Part shown: positions 24,483 to 36,103 of the stretch, in pieces | Position numbering within the stretch: position 1 is the first letter of the stretch | Layout: the number at the start of each line of letters is the position of its first letter | From: Carya illinoinensis | Taxonomy: Eukaryota > Streptophyta > Magnoliopsida > Fagales > Juglandaceae | Assembly: GCF_018687715.1 (NCBI RefSeq) | Contig: NC_056752.1 | Span: 44,118,501-44,182,500, forward strand | DNA: 64,000 bases | Direction of reading: 5' to 3' | Position numbers and translations under genes: made by a program | The notes under the pieces: model-generated | Told to the model about the DNA's origin: nothing | Databases searched by the model: none | Seen by the model: the letters and a program-made list of their open reading frames with translations, nothing else

Positions 24483-25050
24483 GATGGCTGAATTCGGTGC
24501 TTCTCCAATTCAAGCATGGCATGGCATGCATTTTATTTGTTTTTCTTTTCAACATGCCTCTACTTGGTTTCAGCCTCCTTTTTAGACTTTAACTTTGCAT
24601 GTATTTGTCCACCGCAAATCATTTTCTTCATTCATCGCATGTGCTTATGAACAATCAAGATATCTTCATTTTGTGTCTTCTTTTTCAGCTGCCAAGTACT
24701 TCCTTTATTCTCTTCATTCCTCTCAATTAGTATGCATTTTTGGTCGAAAGTTCCAATCAGATCCCATTTGAATTTTATTTAAACTGAAAATAATAAGAAA
24801 GAAATAACACTCAAAAATAAATTAAAAGAAAAATAGATTATCAAAAATAGACTATATATGTGAGGAAATATTGTCCCATTACATCATAATTAAAAAATTA
24901 AGCATAAACATGATATCAATAAATTAAAAATCACAACTCGTATTTATGCTTATTAATCATTTTTCCATCTAAAACCAATAATAGTGTCACAAAAAATTTA
25001 AAATACATTGGTTTTAAATAGCTAAAATATGCAATATTTCAGCTCAATCA
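22397..25050 (-). repeat. 5' LTR of Athila-like element 1
   Basis: This is the longer LTR copy (2654 bp). It contains a (CA)n(TA)n microsatellite at 24431-24481 and a segment of about 150 bp missing from the other LTR. Confidence 0.9.
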
Positions 25051-25233
25051 GCGTGCATCTCAAGCGCCAGACGATTAGGACCATCTGTTTTTTCAGATTC
25101 TTGTTGGGCTTGATCTAAGCCATTTGGAGTTTGATTTCAACGATTAAATAGTACTTTCCAACTATTTTGATAATTTCAGACTCATCCATATGGTTAGAAT
25201 TTTGAAAGTTTTTGTTTTTATTTTCTAATTCAA

Positions 25234-28113
25234 ATGGAAAGATCTGGAAGAGATAGGAATTCTGAAAATGCCTGTAGCTTTGGGCGTCGGTCCACAGTGT
25301 CAAATGCCAAGTTTGAAGTTGAGAAGTTCGATGGAATCAGCAACTTCGACATGTGGCAATGTAAAGTCATGGACGTTTTGATCCAACAAGAGTTTGATAT
25401 TGCGTTGGAAGAAAGACCAGATGATATGACTGAAAAGGATTGGAGGAAAAGCTTAATACCCAAGCTTGTAGTACAATCCGGTCATGCTTTACCAAAGAAC
25501 AGAAGTATTTTGTCATGAGAGAGACAAATGTTAGGGAACTTTGGTAGAAATTGGAGGATAAGTTCTTGAAAAAGAGCATTGAGAGCCATTTGCACTTGAA
25601 GAAAAAGCTCTTTAGATTCCAATTTCGTGAAGACATTTCTATGTCTGAACATCTGAATAGTTATAACCAAATTCTTGCTGATTTGTTAAACTTGGATGTT
25701 GAAATCCAAGATGAAAATAAATCTTTACTTTTGTTAAATTCATTACCTGATATATATGATTTAATTACTACTCTATTGTATGGGAAAGAAAAGATTAGTT
25801 TTGACGATATATCTAGTTCTTTAATTAGCAACGAGTACCGCAAAAAGGATAAGCAGGTACAATTAGATACATCAAGTGAAACGTTAACAGCAAGAGGGAG
25901 ACCACAGTCAAGGTATTCTAGAAAAAAGAAAGGTTTTCAATCTAAAACCCGGGCTACATCACGTGGTTCATCAGTCAGCAGAAAACTCACCAGAGACGAG
26001 TGTTCCTTTTGTCAAAACAAAGGACATTGGAAGAAGGATTGTCCCAAGCTAAAGGGACAATAGCAGAATCAACCACCACAGCCAATGTCGTGGACATACA
26101 TGACAATTCAGATTTTTTCCTTAACAAGTTCATTATTCATTTGTCATTCCGATGAATGGATTATGGATTCTAGATGTACCTATCACATGTGTCCCAATCA
26201 GGATTGATTTACTAACTTCACAAAAATTGAGGGTGGAGCAGTACTTATGGGCAATGATAATGCCTGTAAGACTTAGGGAATATGTAGCATTCGGTTAAAA
26301 CTGCATGATGGCAGCGTCAAGACTCTGACAGAATTTCGATACGTTCTGGACTTGAGGAAGAATCTCATCTCACTGGGATCTCTGGATTCAAAGGGATTCA
26401 GGGTCACCATTAAAGACGAAACTCTCAAAGTATTAATGGGAGTTCAGGTGGCAATGAAGGGTTTGAGGCGAGGAAACTTGTACTTCTTGCAAGGAAGTAC
26501 TGTTGATGGAAGAGCTTCCACATGCTTTGAGAAGCTAGATGAGACTGATGCCAACACCACCAGTCTTTGGCATATGCGTATGGGACACGCAGGAGAAAAT
26601 TTTTTCCAAACACTGGTGAAGCAAGGCTTACTCAAAGGTGCCAAGACTGGTAAACTGTCTTTCTGTGAGCATTGTGTATTGGGGAAGCAGAGGCGGATCA
26701 AGTTTGGAACCACTATACACAATACACAAGAGATACTTGACTATGTACACTTTGATGTTTGGGAACCTACCTAAAATGCATCTTTGGGAAGTAAGCATTG
26801 GTTTGTAACTTTTGTAGATGATTATTCTCATCGTGAGTGGGTGTATACGTTGAAGAATAAAAATAAAGTGCTAAAAATCTTCCTTAATTGAAAGAAAATG
26901 ATTGAGACTCAGACCGGCAGAAAGATCAAGCTGCTCAGATTTGATAATGGAGGTGAGTACACTTCAGACCCCTTTATGGAAGTATGCCGGAGAGAGGGAA
27001 TTGTCAGACACTGCACGGTACGAGGTACACCTTAGCAAAACAGTATGGCAGAACGGATGAACCGTACTTTACTAGAGAAAGTGCGATGTATGTTACTTGA
27101 TGCTGGATTCAGTAAATAATTTTGGGCTGAAACTATGACATATGCCTGCCACCTCATCAACTGACTACCCGCAGCTGCCAATGACGGGAAGACACCCATT
27201 GAAATGTGGAGAGGTACACATGCTACTGATTATGACTCTTTACACGTTTTCAAATGTCCTACTTACTATCATGCTAAAGAAAGTAAGCTTGATCCTAGAG
27301 TAAGAAAGTAAAATTCTTAAGCTTTAGTACTGGTGTAAAAGGGTATAGATTCTGGTGTATAGAGTCTAAAAAGGTAATCATCAGTAGAGATGTTACATTC
27401 AACGAATCTAAGATGCTTAAGTCACATAAGCATAAAGATTCCAATAAAGGCAGTAATGATGGCGAAACATCAGAGGATTCACAGAATGTGAAGTTTATTA
27501 CTTCAAAGAATTCGGGAAAGAATGGACAAGATAAGGTTGATAGTCCAATCACAGTACTTCTATGTCAACTCAAATCAATAGCAACCAACAAACCGAGATG
27601 AGAGAAACGTGTACCAACACGTTTTGCAGACTATGTGACATATGCATTACCAACTGAAGAGGGTGAGATCCCAATCACTTACAGAGAAACCATACAGTCT
27701 AGTGAACAAGTTGAATAGACAAGGCGATGAATGAAGAGATGCAATCTCTTCACCAGAACCAAACTTGGGAGCTTGTGCCGCTTCCACAAGTAAAGAAGAC
27801 AATTGGTTGTAAGTGGATATTCAATCAGAAAGATGATCAAGCTGTTGAAAATGGAGTATGATACAAAGCTAAGTTGGTAGCCAAGGGCTACGCTCAAACA
27901 GAGGAAATTGACTAGAGTAAAGTATTCTCTCCTGTTGTGAAACATTCATCCATTCGGATATTACTAGCTTTGGTTACATGATATGATCTTGAGTTAGCAC
28001 AACTTGATGTAAAGCCAGCTTTCTTATATGATGATCTGGAAGAGGAGATTTATCTATCTCAACCAGAAGGTTTTAAAGAAGTTGGAAAAGAAAATTGGGT
28101 ATGTTGTCTAAAT
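25234..28113 (+). pseudogene. Copia A gag-protease-integrase remnant
   Basis: Gag starts at 25234 (MERSGRDRNSENACS) with the copia motif KFDGISNFDMWQ. It shifts frame near 25500 and continues to 26063 with a CSFCQNKGHWKKDC zinc knuckle. A protease remnant is near 26160 (WIMDSRCTYHMC). The pre-integrase region at 26352-26774 reads SLWHMRMGHAGE. Integrase follows to about 27300, with DVWEPT, FDNGGEYTS and a degenerate NSMAERMNRTL segment. The reverse transcriptase N-terminal part runs from about 27715 to 28113, where a LINE is inserted. The frame resumes at 28839-28882 and, after the Harbinger insertion, at 34260. There are many internal stops, for example near 26062, 26774, 26890, 27035 and 27117. 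Confidence 0.87.
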
Positions 28114-28124
28114 AAGTCACTCTA

Positions 28125-28838
28125 AGGGTGGTCACATGGTTGAAACCGAAGCCAGGATGGGTCAAGCTTAACGTGGATGGGAGTTGTAGGGGTAATCCGG
28201 GGTCTTGTGGTGGTGGTGGAGTGATTAGAGATCATCGAGGTATAGTCAAAGCGGCCTCTCGGATTTTTTTGGGTTTGGTACAAATAATGCTGCGGAATTG
28301 AGAGCTTTGTTAAGAGGTCTTACAATGTGTAAAGAGCATGGTTTTTATCGGGTGGAAATTGAATGTGATTCTGCCTTGTTAGTGCATTGGGTAGTTTCAA
28401 AGGCTTGTAATGTGTGGTACGTATGGGATTTTTGGGAGCAATTAATGGAAGGATTGGAAGATATGTTAGTTAATATCTCTCATATTTATCGGGAAGGCAA
28501 TAAAGTTGCGGATTTTTTGGCAAGGGACGGAGAAGCGGGTATTATTAAAGACTATGACGAGCATGAGAGGTTACCACAGGTTGCACAAGGAATGGCTCGT
28601 ATGGATAGATATGGTTTCCCTTCTTTTCGGTTGTAAGGTTCTATAGTAAGTGGCTGGTTGTGGTTTATGGTTTTGTTTCTTTGTTGGGTTATATGTCTTT
28701 TGGTTTTGGTTGTTCTTTTGTTTATTTGTTCTATTAAGGTATTCCTCCGCCATAAGTGAGGGTTTTCTTTAATAAAATTGGGAATGGGTCACTATCGGAC
28801 ATGTGACCTCGGCTCTTTCTAAAAAAAAGAAAAAAAAA
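28125..28838 (+). mobile_element. 5'-truncated LINE 3' end inserted in copia A
   Basis: The direct repeat AAGTCACTCTA at 28114-28124 and 28839-28849 brackets this segment. It ends in an A-rich tail (28821-28838), a standard target-primed insertion. It interrupts the copia reverse transcriptase exactly where the sequence should read SLYGLKQ. The 3' UTR contains CCATAAGTGAG, also seen in the LINE ending at 59890, so the two share a 3' end type. Confidence 0.9.
28140..28636 (+). pseudogene. LINE C-terminal RNase H domain
   Basis: The reading frame gives KPGWVKLNVDGSCRGNPG followed by GGGGVIRDHRG, NNAAELRALLRGL, IECDSALLVHW and REGNKVADFLARDG. This is the RNase H domain that ends plant L1-type ORF2. 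The catalytic D (NVDGS), E (AAELRA) and D (ECDSA) positions are present. The frame shifts near 28265-28290. Everything upstream of RNase H was lost by 5' truncation. Confidence 0.85.
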
Positions 28839-28882
28839 AAGTCACTCTATGGCTTGAAGCAGTCACCTTAGCAATGGTATAA

Positions 28883-30916
28883 GAGCCTTGGCAATGGCCT
28901 AGCCATTGCCATATGCAAGTCTAAAATAGCTAGCATTTCTACAATAATCATTTGCAATGGCCTAGTCAAACTTTAAAAGTTTGACATAAATGCTACAGTA
29001 ATTGTTGGGTCCTCGCCAGACTTGAAGAGCTACTATACTGAGTCCAAAGAGTAGTTTATTATTTTTCTTCTACCGGCTTTCTCTTCTTTTCCTCGGTTTA
29101 TCGTTTTCCCCAAAATCACAATATTTCCTCTGCAGCTTCTCCCGAACGAAGTGCTCCCCCCCCCCCCCCCCCCCCGATTCGGCCTTTTTCGTCCCGCAGC
29201 CTCCAATTAGGTCCACCGGTTGCCTTCTCCAGCAGACGCCGTCATCTCCGAGCTGTTGTCGGTAAGTCTCTCTTCCTCTCTCTTCCTCTCTCTTCCTTGC
29301 TCTTCTCTCCCTTTTCTTCGATTTACTGAGTATTTTTTTGTGCCCTATTTTGCCCAGCCAGGTCGAATCACTTGACTGAACATCGGCTTGTTCGTGATTG
29401 GAAGGCATCGGTTTGCTCCACCATTCACGCCGGCGGTTCTTCCTGCACAAATCTGACGCTACCGTTGCCCCTATTTGGGTAATAGAAATAGTTTTTTTTT
29501 TTTTGAAGATGAAATCGAATACGGTAGCTTTTAGCTTGTATTTTTTCTTGCGCTTGGGCAAGAAATTGGTGGCATAGTGTAATTTGGAAGTGCTTGGACC
29601 CTTTTAGAATTGTTTGACGTTGCTTGATCTGTTTGGGGTTTTTGCTTGACATTGTTGTAAATGGACTGTTGTTTGGCTCTTTTCTTTTTCTTCAATGTGT
29701 TGGGAAATTCTTGGTCTGTAGTTGTTGGCATGAACTCGTGCTGGTAGACCTAACAGTCCTGAAATGGCAGTGAAAAAGTGGAGACATACACGAGTAAATT
29801 GATCTGTTTTTTACAACTCTCTTGAATTAATTTGCAGTTTCGACTTTGTCAGTGTTTAAAGTTACAAAGTAGGAGTTCACTTAGGTTTTTTGGAAGTTGG
29901 TTCATGCCTCTATTAATCTGTAAATAGAGCATAAGTAGAAACTGGTTTCACTAGGGCCTGTTTGGTTTGGGAAGGAGGATTTGGTAAAAGGAATGAAACT
30001 CATGAATATGTATTGATCATTAGAAAAATGTAAACGAAAACATCCTGCCCCTCAATTTTTGAAATCTCATGAATATGTATTGGTGATCATCTTTCCTTCA
30101 CCTATTTCCCTTCATATGCGATTTACACCTACTTGGATATGTCTCTCCAGACAATGCCCTCTGCCCTTGCATTTTTACATCATGTATTCTTCTATAAAAA
30201 ATGGTATGAAAGGATCAAACAATGCCCTCTGCCGGTTTAGAAAAATGCAGTTTGAGTCTTGGTTCTTGCTGTTGATACATCTTTGACATTCTAGTGTTTT
30301 TCATATGAGGTTTTTGAGATTTTTGTGCAAGTCTGGATTTGGATAAGTTTTCAAACTGAAAAAAATAAAGAAGAGAGTTTGGCTCATAGTATGGGATGTA
30401 GCACAGCAACTGGGCAATAGATGTGCTGATACCATTGGAGGTTTTTTTTCAAATAAACTCCTAGCAGATGGACTAATGAGGGGGATTAAGATAGACAAAC
30501 AGAAAGCTTATGAAAAAATGGAATGGCCCTTGATTCTATAATGTGATTAAGCACTTATATATTTCATGCCTTTTATTTTCCCTATTTCTTTATACTTGTA
30601 TTTTTTTCTATATGTTTCTGAATCCTTCATTGATGTTTGTAATTGTATCATGTTTTTTTTTATATTTTTCTATATTTTTCTTTCTTTCCTTGTTTCAGTT
30701 AGTATTCTTTCTTCAAATGTCTCTGTTTCTGGCCATGTTTCTGATAATGTCTTGCTTGTATCAATTATGAAATTCTCCTTTGATCTCAAAACAACGTTCT
30801 CATTTGGTTCTACAAAATGATGTCACTTTAAATGATATATGGATTGAGAAACAGCAATATGATGTTGACTATTGGGCAAATTGTCTGACTCCTTGAAATA
30901 TTAATATTTTTCAAGG
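28883..30916 (+). other. 5' non-coding part of the Harbinger element
   Basis: About 2 kb without a supported coding frame. A palindrome TGGCAATGGC/GCCATTGCCA abuts the left TIR. A 20-base C run lies at 29156-29175. A possible leader exon with donor GTAAGT lies near 29260. Open frames here are short and T-rich and were not accepted. Confidence 0.6.
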
Positions 30917-31804
30917 ATGGACACACATTTGATGATGACCCATTTCTTCACTACTCTATTGCAAAGTGGAGGAAGAGGTTGTGATAGCACCCCAACACAA
31001 CATGATAATGTTGTTGTCCAAGCAACTCCAAATGATGGTGAAAAGAGGCATCTTTCAAAAAAAGTTCAACGAGGTGTATCTTTCACTGTTGAAGAGGATA
31101 ACCTCCTCGTCTCAGCTTGGCTCAATATTAGCATCAATGCGATTAGGGGTACTGATCAAAAGTCCACTCAAATGTGGGAAAGAATTACCACATTTTATCA
31201 TGAATATAAAAAACCGAACATTGCCAATTGTTCTGAAGGGTCTTTGATGAATCGGTGGTCTACGATTCAAAAATGGACTAATAAATTTTGTGCATATATA
31301 GCAAAGGTAGAGTCATTGCACCCAAGTGGTGCAACGGAGCAAGACAAGGTATGTACCCTAAAACCTTTTTTCATTTAATTATTTTGCTCCCTTACTTATG
31401 AACTAATAGAAATTAATAAATTTTTGTAGATTGAGAAAGCGAAGGTGTTGTACAAAGAGATTGTTGGGAGTACTTTCACAATGGAGCACTGTTGGTGTCT
31501 TCTAAGACACCAACCAAAATGGTAGCAACACATCTCAACCGTTGGTAAGAAGAGAAAGTCACCTAAAAAAGTGACTAATGTTGTTGATGTTGACCAAGCT
31601 GAGGAGGACATAGAGGTTCTTGCTGAGAGACCTCTAGGCAAAAAGGCTGAGAAAGAAAGGGAGAGGAAGCGGAAGTCTATGGAGGGCAATGATGGTGAGA
31701 TTAAGACTGCTTTGGCCAAAATGACCGAGGATCGAGCGATGACCATGGAAGAGCGTAGAAATGCGACCCTGAAGGCAGACCTAGAGATATCAGCAGTATT
31801 TTAA
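30917..31804 (+). pseudogene. Harbinger ORF1, Myb/trihelix-like DNA-binding protein
   Basis: Harbinger elements need a second protein of this kind, which binds the element ends and helps the transposase into the nucleus. Exon 1 (30917-31348) encodes a trihelix/Myb-like domain: FTVEEDNLLVSAWLN, then MWERITTFYHEYKK and the tryptophan pattern RWSTIQKWTNKF. The donor is GTATGT at 31349 and the acceptor TAG at 31427-31429. The second exon (31430-31804) continues IEKAKVLYKEIVGSTF and ends in a charged helical tail (KKAEKERERKRKSMEG). One in-frame TAG lies near 31523, just after HQPKW, where relatives continue. The start and the two-exon model are inferred from frame and splice signals. Confidence 0.78.
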
Positions 31805-32416
31805 CTTAAAAAAAAATTATGAAGCAAAGATGATGTTACTAGATCTAAGTAGCCTGAATGCCATGCAACAAGAATATTTTGGCTACATTCAACGGAAAAG
31901 TTTTGAGGAATATCGGGTGGACATCTACATCTCCTTCGACACCTTATGGAGGTGTCTAATTTATAAATATTGGTTATGAAGATTATTTTGTTGATTGTAG
32001 TGGCATTTTTTGTGGACTGTTGTTTGTATATTTATGGACTATATTGGAAATATGCAAATAGAGTATTATGGATGTTAGTATTATTCCAAGCAACATAGTA
32101 TCTCTTTCTAACTATTTGATTAATTTTTGAGATGTCTTTGTACTTTTTTTCCATCAATAATTTTCTAACATAGTAGGTTCATAGAGGTTATTGTGGAAAT
32201 GTCACTTAGAATAACCTTGGATATGAACTAGAAAAAAATATCTTACATAAGCTTGGATATTCCATGAACTACAAAGAAAATCAATGTCATAACTTTGCTT
32301 CAAGTTGAATATTGAATTGACAATTACATGAACTCCAAATCTAAATTATAAATTAGAATTAGAAATCCAAATTAGGTACGTCCATGAATATTCCATAAAT
32401 GATCGATAAGGTCAGC

Positions 32417-33638
32417 CTAGAGTTGACCATGAGTGCCTCTATCTCTAATTCGATGATGTTGTGCAATGAACTCTATGAATTCAGGTATATTATCACGTGA
32501 AATTGGCTCATCTGGAGTCTCTTCCGTTTGTTCATAAATGAATTGATCAGCCCCGAGATATAGATGCCGCTCATCTTCAACGATCATATTATGTAAGATA
32601 ATGCATGCGTACATAATGTATTTTAGTACTTCAAGACAAAAAAACCTCGCAGGTCCACACACAATTGCAAATCTACCTTGGAGTACTCTGAATGCACGCT
32701 CCACATCTTTCCGAGTAGACTCCTGGCAAGCGGCAAAGTGTTTTTTCTTATTTCCCTGAGGACATGGAATTGTTTTCACGAATGTTACCCACGAAGGATA
32801 TATACCATCTGCAAGATAATATCCCATTGTATATTCATGACCATTGATTGTGTAATTGCACGTAGGAGCACGACCTTCGGCCAACGTAGCAAAAATAGAA
32901 GAACGATCAAGTACATTGATATCGTTATGCGATCTAGGCAAACCAAAAAAAGTATGCCATATCCAAAGATCATAAGATGCAATAGCCTCCAAAATAATAG
33001 TTGGTTCATTCACATGACCAGAATACATACCTTTCCATGCAGTAGGAAAATTCTTCCATTTCCAGTGCATACAATCAATGCTACCCAACATACCTGGGAA
33101 TCCACATCTTTGTCCGGCATCTAGTAACCTCACTATATCACTACTGTTTGGAGATCTCAAATACTCATTGCCAAAAATTGAGACAATTGCCTTAACAAAT
33201 TTCTTCATGCTTTGTCGTGCCGTACTTTCTCCAATTTTGATGTACTCATCCATTAGATCTGCGGTGACCCCATATGCTAGCATCCTAATTGCTACAGTCA
33301 TCTTTTGAAGGGAAGACAATCCAAGCCTCCCACTAGCATCTCTCTTTTGGACAAAATAATCATCGTGGGAGACTACTGCAGCATTGATGCGTAAAAAAAG
33401 ATCACGACTCATTCGAAACCTTCTCCTAAAAAGATGGGGGCGGATATGTTGGTGTTTCAGCAAAATAATCATTCCAAAGGCATTGATGAGCTTCGAATGA
33501 ATCACATCTGATGAACCTACGACGTTGAGGAGTACGACAAGATGTAGAAGATGTTCCCTTGGATATCATTGCAATTGCTTGCATCATATCCAACTCATGA
33601 TTAGAATAATCATCATCAAAATTTGAAAAGGGATCCAT
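32417..33638 (-). pseudogene. Harbinger DDE transposase with one frameshift
   Basis: The transposase cuts and rejoins the element at TAA targets. The main frame (33505-32417, 362 codons) carries a helix-turn-helix-like segment (GESTARQSMKKFVKAI near residues 92-107). It also carries the DDE_4 catalytic triad: D144 in GSIDCMHW, D233 in YLADGIYP and E269 in DVERAFRVLQGRF. The true N-terminus lies in another frame starting at 33638 (MDPFSNFDDDYSNHELDMM). The two frames separate at a run of C near 33435-33440, consistent with a single extra base. About 406 codons in all, a normal length for plant PIF transposases. Apart from that shift I see no stop, so loss of function looks recent. Confidence 0.88.
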
Positions 33639-34259
33639 AGCAAATTAATGGAAGAAAAATAGAGGGTTGGAGGAATGAAGTTTGGCTTTTGATGAGTAGA
33701 GGATGAGTCTATTTATAGAATTTGATCCTCAACTATTAGTTACAACTAAAAAAGTTGGTAAAAGAATAATGGTTGGCAAAAATTAGTTCATTCAAGAATT
33801 GTAGATGGTGATTGGTTGTTATAGAAAGTTGTTGGCAAAAGTTCATTCAATAATTGTAGATGATGATTGGTTGTTATAGAAAGTTGTTGACATGTTTGTT
33901 GGCTTCAACCACAATTTTAAATATAAAAGTTGAGTAGAATAAATGTTGGTATGTTTATATATGTGATTGTTGGGTGAATGATTGGTAAAATATATTTATT
34001 GAATAATTAAGTCAATTATAAAAATAGTATATTTATAATAATTTGAAGTTAAATAGTTAAATAATAATTTATTTAATAAAGTTATTAACTAATATATTAA
34101 GTGTATTTATAAAATACAAAAAAAAAATATTATTAAAATATATAATATTTTATTATTATTTAGACTTCAGGATAGCTAGTCTAATATAGACTAATCTATC
34201 TAAAAATCTATTTTAGATAGATTTGTTGACATTCTAGCTAGCCATTGCCAATGCTCTAA

Positions 34260-35340
34260 GCGGTTTGACCGCTTTATGATGGATTTGAATTACACTCATT
34301 GCCAATACGATCACTGTGTGTATTTCAGAAAACTTGCAAATGGATCTTTCATTTATTTGCTTTTATATGTAGATGATATGTTAATTTCATGTAAAAGTAA
34401 GGGGGAGATAAATCGCTTAAAAACTCAGTTAAATAATGAGTTTGAAATGAAAGATCTGGGAGAAGCACGAGAAATATTGGGGATGAAGATCAGCAGAGAT
34501 AGGGTGAAAAGTACAATTCACCTTACTCAGAAGCAGTACCTAAAGAAAATACTGCAATACTTCAACATTGACTCGAAGATGAAGTCGGTGAGTACTCCTA
34601 TGGCCCCATATTTCAATCTTAGTGCATTGCAGTCTCCTAAAGATGATGAAGAGCGGGACTACATGAGGAATGTCCCATATGCAAGTATTCTTGGAAGCTT
34701 AATGTATGCTATGGTGTGTACACGACCTGATATCTCCCAGGCCGTTAGCTTAGTTAGTCGCTATATACATAATCCTGGAAAGGCTCATTGGCATGTAGCT
34801 AAGTGGATTCTAAGGTATATTTTAAGGACCGTAGATATTGGTTTGAAATTCGAGAAGAGTGAAGATAGTCTAGTAATTGGATATGTTGACTCAGATTATG
34901 TAGGCGATATTAACAAATACCGATCAACAACTGGATATGTGTTTATTATGGCTGAAGGACCAGTTAGTTGGCTATAAACTTTGCAGTCGACAATTGCACT
35001 ATCATCCACTGAGGCTGAATACATGACTATAACAGAAGCCGTGAAAGAAGCCATTTGGTTATAGGGATTGGTAACAGATTTGGGCTTTAAGCAGTAAGAG
35101 GTTACCGTTTACTATGACAGTCAAAGTGCAATTCATTTGGCCAAGAATCAAGTATATCACTCTCTAAAAAAATACATAGATGTCCGATTTCACTTTATAC
35201 GTGAAATATTAGAAGAAGAGGACATCAAATTTTAGAAGATTGGCATTGAAGATAATCCAGCAGATATGTTGACGAAAGTCGTCACAGGGATCAAGTTCCA
35301 ACATTGTTTGGACTTGATCAATATTGTACACTGCTGAGCA
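34260..35340 (+). pseudogene. Copia A reverse transcriptase and RNase H remnant
   Basis: The frame resumes straight after the Harbinger duplication (KRFDRFMMDLNYTH). The ORF at 34276-34977 carries the active site LLLYVDDMLISC, then GEAREILGMKISRD and MVCTRPDISQAVSLVSRY. Stops at 34976, near 35064 and near 35096 break the RNase H part (ALSSTEAEYM, YYDSQSAIHLAKN). The tail NPADMLTKVVT is near 35256. The purine tract GGGTGGAGGGGA precedes the 3' LTR. Confidence 0.88.
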
Positions 35341-35467
35341 CCCTCGAGTGCATTGGAGCGCATTCGATAGCGGAAGTCTCTCATGTCAAAGAATGATGTG
35401 CATTCATTTAAAGAATGAATCAGTTTGTAAGCAGCCTGATATGGCACACTTGGGTGGAGGGGATGAT

Positions 35468-35822
35468 TGTTAAAACCACCCTAAGTGTCAAACCATTCCA
35501 CTTGCTCAGCATCGTCTTTCAATATCGTTTGTTGTTTGTTGTATTAGACACAACCCAAGTCTTCTGCAATAATTTGTGGTCATAAATTGCTGCACGAATT
35601 TCTTTTAGTTAGCAATTGTAGGTGCCCTCTCCTATAAAAGGAGAGCTCAGTTATGTAAATCAGTGTGGGGAAAAAACAGAGAGAAAAAGAGGACGTGAGA
35701 GAATTTGTTGAGTGTTATAATCTTGTACAAACTTAGTAAAAGAGGCTCTAGTGGACGTAGGCAATTTGCTGAACCACTTAAATATCGTCTTGTGTGATTT
35801 TGGACAGGCTAGAGGCGCAACA
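35468..35822 (+). repeat. 3' LTR of copia element A
   Basis: A 355-bp LTR matching 12445-12801, with visible point differences and the same palindromic TATA segment at 35627-35645. Confidence 0.92.
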
Positions 35823-35827
35823 ATTTC

Positions 35828-36071
35828 TACATAAAAATGACATTTGTGGTCTAGTGTACAAGTTTTTAGCACTTTATAAAATTAAAGAAAAATGATAAAT
35901 TCAAGATCTATATTAAATAAAAATTATTTTTTAATAGTTGACTCTACCTTTTTTTTTTTATAGAAAATGTGTATAGCTGACATACTCTAAAATTGTATAT
36001 ATCATTACTCTTTCTATCGAGTGCCAAGTTGGGGAGTGTTTGCGGATTGTCATTTTTTAGAAGAGAGAATC

Positions 36072-36103
<32 letters not shown>

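Larger units (their letters stand above)
13217..25050 (-). mobile_element. Athila-like Ty3/gypsy element 1, nested in copia A
   Basis: LTRs at 13217-15707 and 22397-25050 flank a minus-strand gag-pol remnant. The tRNA-Asp-type primer site and the polypurine tract sit in the expected places. The target duplication is GCGTG at 25051-25055 against GTGTG at 13212-13216. An exact GCGTG is found if the element boundary is shifted by two bases. The reverse transcriptase wording ([20 protein letters not shown]) and primer type resemble the Athila group. No envelope-like frame is visible. Confidence 0.9.
28883..34256. mobile_element. Complete PIF/Harbinger transposon nested in copia A
   Basis: The element is 5374 bp and lies between TAA duplications (28880-28882, 34257-34259). 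Terminal inverted repeats read GAGCCTTGGCAATGG at the left and GAGCATTGGCAATGG inward from the right (14 of 15 match). Excision would rejoin the copia codons tgg-tat-aag-cgg exactly. Inside are a Myb/trihelix-like ORF1 on the plus strand and a DDE transposase on the minus strand, converging, which is the PIF/Harbinger plan. Each ORF shows one visible lesion, so it is probably non-autonomous now but recently intact. Confidence 0.93.
12445..35822 (+). mobile_element. Copia element A (Tork-like) carrying three nested insertions
   Basis: The outer LTRs at 12445-12801 and 35468-35822 are flanked by the same 5-bp sequence ATTTC (12440-12444, 35823-35827), so both ends belong to one insertion. Removing the nested gypsy (13217-25050), LINE (28125-28838) and Harbinger (28883-34256) elements with their target duplications leaves about 5.4 kb, a normal copia length. 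The coding remnants on either side of each insertion join in domain order. The initiator-Met-type primer site and the ALSSTEAEY RNase H motif suit the Tork/Tnt1 group; that lineage call is by resemblance. Confidence 0.92.

Noticed and set aside
30543..30820. Overlapping hydrophobic frames resembling membrane proteins
   Set aside because: T-rich non-coding DNA inside the Harbinger element yields Phe/Leu-rich frames in two phases. No start context or relative.
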